DNA from: JANXQG01 sp037147235
Lineage (GTDB): Bacteria; Planctomycetota; Planctomycetia; Pirellulales; Thermoguttaceae
Assembly: GCA_037147235.1 (NCBI GenBank)
Contig: JBAWVO010000362.1
Span: 1 to 6,002 of the forward strand
Length of the DNA stretch: 6,002 bases
Direction of reading: 5' to 3'
Positions 4,687-6,002 of this stretch are shown here, piece after piece. Every line of letters begins with the position of its first letter. The first letter of the stretch is position 1. The notes under the pieces are model-generated. The model had not been told where the DNA came from. It saw only the letters and a list, made by a program, of their open reading frames with translations, and searched no databases. The translations under genes were made by a program, and so were the position numbers.

Positions 4687-5026
4687 TCCCGATTCCTGCG
4701 CGTCGGCATGGTAGGCGTACGCAATCAAGGGAAAGCATCCCATAAACTGCACTATCCTCGACGCGTGGAAAAGGTTCGTTCTTTACCGCCAATAATCTGC
4801 TTCCAATAATCTGCTTCCTTGCCACATTGCTCATCATAACTTATCATGTGAAGGCATCTGTGCGTTTGGGGGCTATCCGAAAAGTTAAAAAATTCTGCAG
4901 GTCTTCCGAATAGCCTCTTAGAGGGGGTTGGCTTCAGGGCAACATTCGTCTGCACAAATTCCCAAATGCAGAGAGGCCCAGTTTCATGTTACCACGGCCA
5001 TCGTTCCTCAAATTCAGACGGTCCCT
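4687..5026. other. Intergenic spacer before the YprB-like gene
   Basis: About 340 bp without a credible gene. It contains the 14-bp tandem duplication at 4789-4816, AT-rich stretches (about 4836-4900), and a small CCTC-TTA-GAGG hairpin near 4914-4924. No promoter with two good boxes was found. Short open frames on the minus strand (4598-4955) lack ribosome binding sites and a coding look. Confidence 0.6.
4789..4816. repeat. Exact 14-bp tandem duplication (CCAATAATCTGCTT x2)
   Basis: The unit CCAATAATCTGCTT occurs at 4789-4802 and again at 4803-4816, with no mismatch. The copies directly abut and the next two bases (CC) continue the pattern into a third partial copy. It lies in non-coding DNA and looks like a recent replication-slippage event. 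Confidence 0.85.
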
Positions 5027-5875
5027 ATGCTACGTCACACTTTCATTCACCTGCCCGGCGTCGGTGCCCATCGCGAGCGAACACTCTGGAAACAAGGAAT
5101 TCTGGACTGGGACCACTTCCTGAAGGCTATTGAGGACGGCTCACTGCGGCAAAGTATCTATGAGTCTGCCGTACCGTTGGTTCGGCAATCGTTAGATGCC
5201 GTCGCAGTGGGCGACGCGGGTTTCTTCCACAACTGCCTGCCGGGCCGAGAAATGTGGCGGCTCTACTCTGAGTTTGCCGACAAGGCCCTTTTTCTGGACA
5301 TCGAGACTACCGGCCTGTCACCCCATTACGACGAGGTAACGCTGATCGGTGCCCTGGGCGGCGGCCAGTTGGCCTTATTTGTCAAGGGAATTAACCTCGA
5401 CCAGTTCCCTGCCTATGTCGCTGATTTTCCGCTTCTCGTCACGTTCAACGGCAGCCTGTTCGACGTGCCATTCCTGCGGGTACATTTTCCCAAGGCCCGG
5501 TTGGACCAGGCCCACATTGACTTGCGGTTCCCGCTCGCCTCGCTGGGTTACAAGGGCGGGCTGAAGACCGTGGAGCGGAGTCTGGGGGTCTGCCGTGATA
5601 CCGCGATCCAGGGCATGGATGGTTTCGAGGCCGTCCAACTTTGGCACAGCTACCGGCGAGGTGACCGCCAAGCCTTGCGCAAGCTGATCCTCTATAATCT
5701 GACGGACGTGGTCAACCTGGTCGCGTTGATGGAGACGACCATCAAGCTCAAGCACACCCGGACGGCGTTCCCCGGCGAAATAATGGCCCGCGATCCTTTG
5801 GCCGCGATGAAGTTCGATGCGAGTAGCCTTGGGCCGTGGATCGAGCAGACCCTATCGTCCTGGGGTCGGAATTAA
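5027..5875 (+). CDS. YprB-like DEDD-family 3'-5' exonuclease (RNase H-like domain)
   Basis: This 282-residue protein is a predicted metal-dependent nuclease of the RNase_H_2/YprB group. The N-terminus MLRHTFIHLPGVGAHRERTL has an LPGVG hairpin (9-13) like the helix-hairpin-helix entry of this family (HIPGIGxxxExxLW). The nuclease core starts with FLDIETTGLS (89-98; Asp91 and Glu93), then TFNGSLFDVPFL (139-150; Asn141, Asp146), HIDLRFPLASLG (163-174), and YNLTDVVNL (223-231; Tyr223, Asp227). The YxxxD spacing places it in the DEDDy type. All four acidic ligands are present, so it should be active. ATG 5027 is chosen because the LPGVG start is typical; a TTG at 4928 would add 33 residues with no family character. 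No Shine-Dalgarno is seen. In Firmicutes yprB lies beside the yprA helicase; no helicase is seen here. The substrate (DNA or RNA) cannot be told from sequence. Confidence 0.88.
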   Translation: MLRHTFIHLPGVGAHRERTLWKQGILDWDHFLKAIEDGSLRQSIYESAVPLVRQSLDAVAVGDAGFFHNCLPGREMWRLYSEFADKALFLDIETTGLSPHYDEVTLIGALGGGQLALFVKGINLDQFPAYVADFPLLVTFNGSLFDVPFLRVHFPKARLDQAHIDLRFPLASLGYKGGLKTVERSLGVCRDTAIQGMDGFEAVQLWHSYRRGDRQALRKLILYNLTDVVNLVALMETTIKLKHTRTAFPGEIMARDPLAAMKFDASSLGPWIEQTLSSWGRN

Positions 5876-5923
5876 GGCTCCTTGACCGCAGAAAAATTAC
5901 AATGTTCCATTAGCTTAGTAGAA

Positions 5924-5937
5924 CGGAATTTATTCCG
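5924..5937. other. Small perfect hairpin downstream of the YprB-like gene
   Basis: CGGAAT (5924-5929), a TT loop and ATTCCG (5932-5937) form a 6-bp stem 48 nt after the TAA stop of the exonuclease gene. A loose T-rich stretch (TTATCTTTT, about 5943-5951) follows. It could be a weak intrinsic terminator, but the stem is AT-containing and the T-run is offset, so I keep it as a hairpin only. Confidence 0.35.
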
Positions 5938-5977
5938 GTGCCTTATCTTTTCCGGCTCTTCCGGTTTTAGGTGCAGA

Positions 5978-6002
5978 AGTAGGGTGGGGAGAGTGAAACG
6001 AG
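5978..6002 (+). repeat. Probable start of a dispersed hairpin repeat cut by the window edge
   Basis: The 11-mer AGTAGGGTGGG (5978-5988) is followed by GAGAGTGAAACGAG to the end of the window. I remember GTAGGGTGGGxx...xxCCCACC repeats as common intergenic elements in planctomycetes and other bacteria; the complementary arm would lie beyond 6002. The same 11-mer occurs on the minus strand at 74-84, across the stop codon of the pyrophosphorylase gene. Confidence 0.4.

Noticed and set aside
4752..4955. 67-codon minus-strand open frame containing the tandem duplication
   Set aside because: It spans a 14-bp tandem duplication that would shift the frame between copies, lacks a ribosome binding site and does not look like coding sequence.
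4928..5026. 33-residue N-terminal extension of the YprB-like protein from TTG 4928
   Set aside because: The added residues do not resemble the family, while the protein from ATG 5027 begins in the usual place just before the LPGVG motif.
5375..5755. 126-codon minus-strand open frame inside the exonuclease gene
   Set aside because: It lies entirely opposite the catalytic core of the exonuclease, with no ribosome binding site or recognisable domain.

Overview
The window looks like a piece of a planctomycete chromosome, most likely Pirellulales-like. This is inferred from the eukaryote-type UDP-sugar pyrophosphorylase, from proteins I remember only as planctomycete hypotheticals, from start codons that mostly lack a strong Shine-Dalgarno site, and from the style of intergenic palindromic repeats. 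I ran no search, so the taxonomic call is moderate. I see no tRNA, rRNA, CRISPR array, transposase or phage gene.

Minus-strand cluster (2305 down to 80). Three genes are read in order. The first is a small two-helix membrane protein with a HAMP-like cytoplasmic tail. The second is a small protein of about 107-114 residues whose C-terminus resembles the ribosomal L7/L12 C-terminal motif. The third is an AGX/UAP1-type UDP-N-acetylhexosamine pyrophosphorylase. The last two are separated by 2 nt and are probably translationally coupled. A good sigma70-like promoter (TAGACA, 18 nt, TATAAT) lies across the stop codon of the membrane protein gene, so the pair may also be transcribed separately.

Intergenic repeat region (2306-2850, about 545 bp). 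No believable gene is present. It holds two REP-like composite units of 86-87 bp, each built as short palindrome, longer hairpin, short palindrome. They face each other as a large inverted repeat with a centre of 40 bp. A further 12-bp inverted repeat flanks the pair.

Middle (2851-3867). A minus-strand gene encodes a 247-residue conserved-looking protein of unknown function with a good ribosome binding site. A 273-bp divergent intergenic region separates it from the plus-strand genes.

Plus-strand genes (3868-5875). These are an O6-alkylguanine-DNA alkyltransferase (Ogt type), a 75-residue hypothetical protein, a 340-bp spacer with an exact 14-bp tandem duplication, and a YprB-like DEDD exonuclease with an N-terminal LPGVG motif. 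The window ends in what looks like the start of another dispersed repeat.

Functional themes are amino-sugar nucleotide supply, DNA alkylation repair and nucleic-acid trimming, next to three proteins of unknown role. I see no defence island or obviously novel multi-gene system. The most interesting items are the mirrored REP composite, the L7/L12-like small protein coupled to the pyrophosphorylase, and the orphan 247-residue protein.
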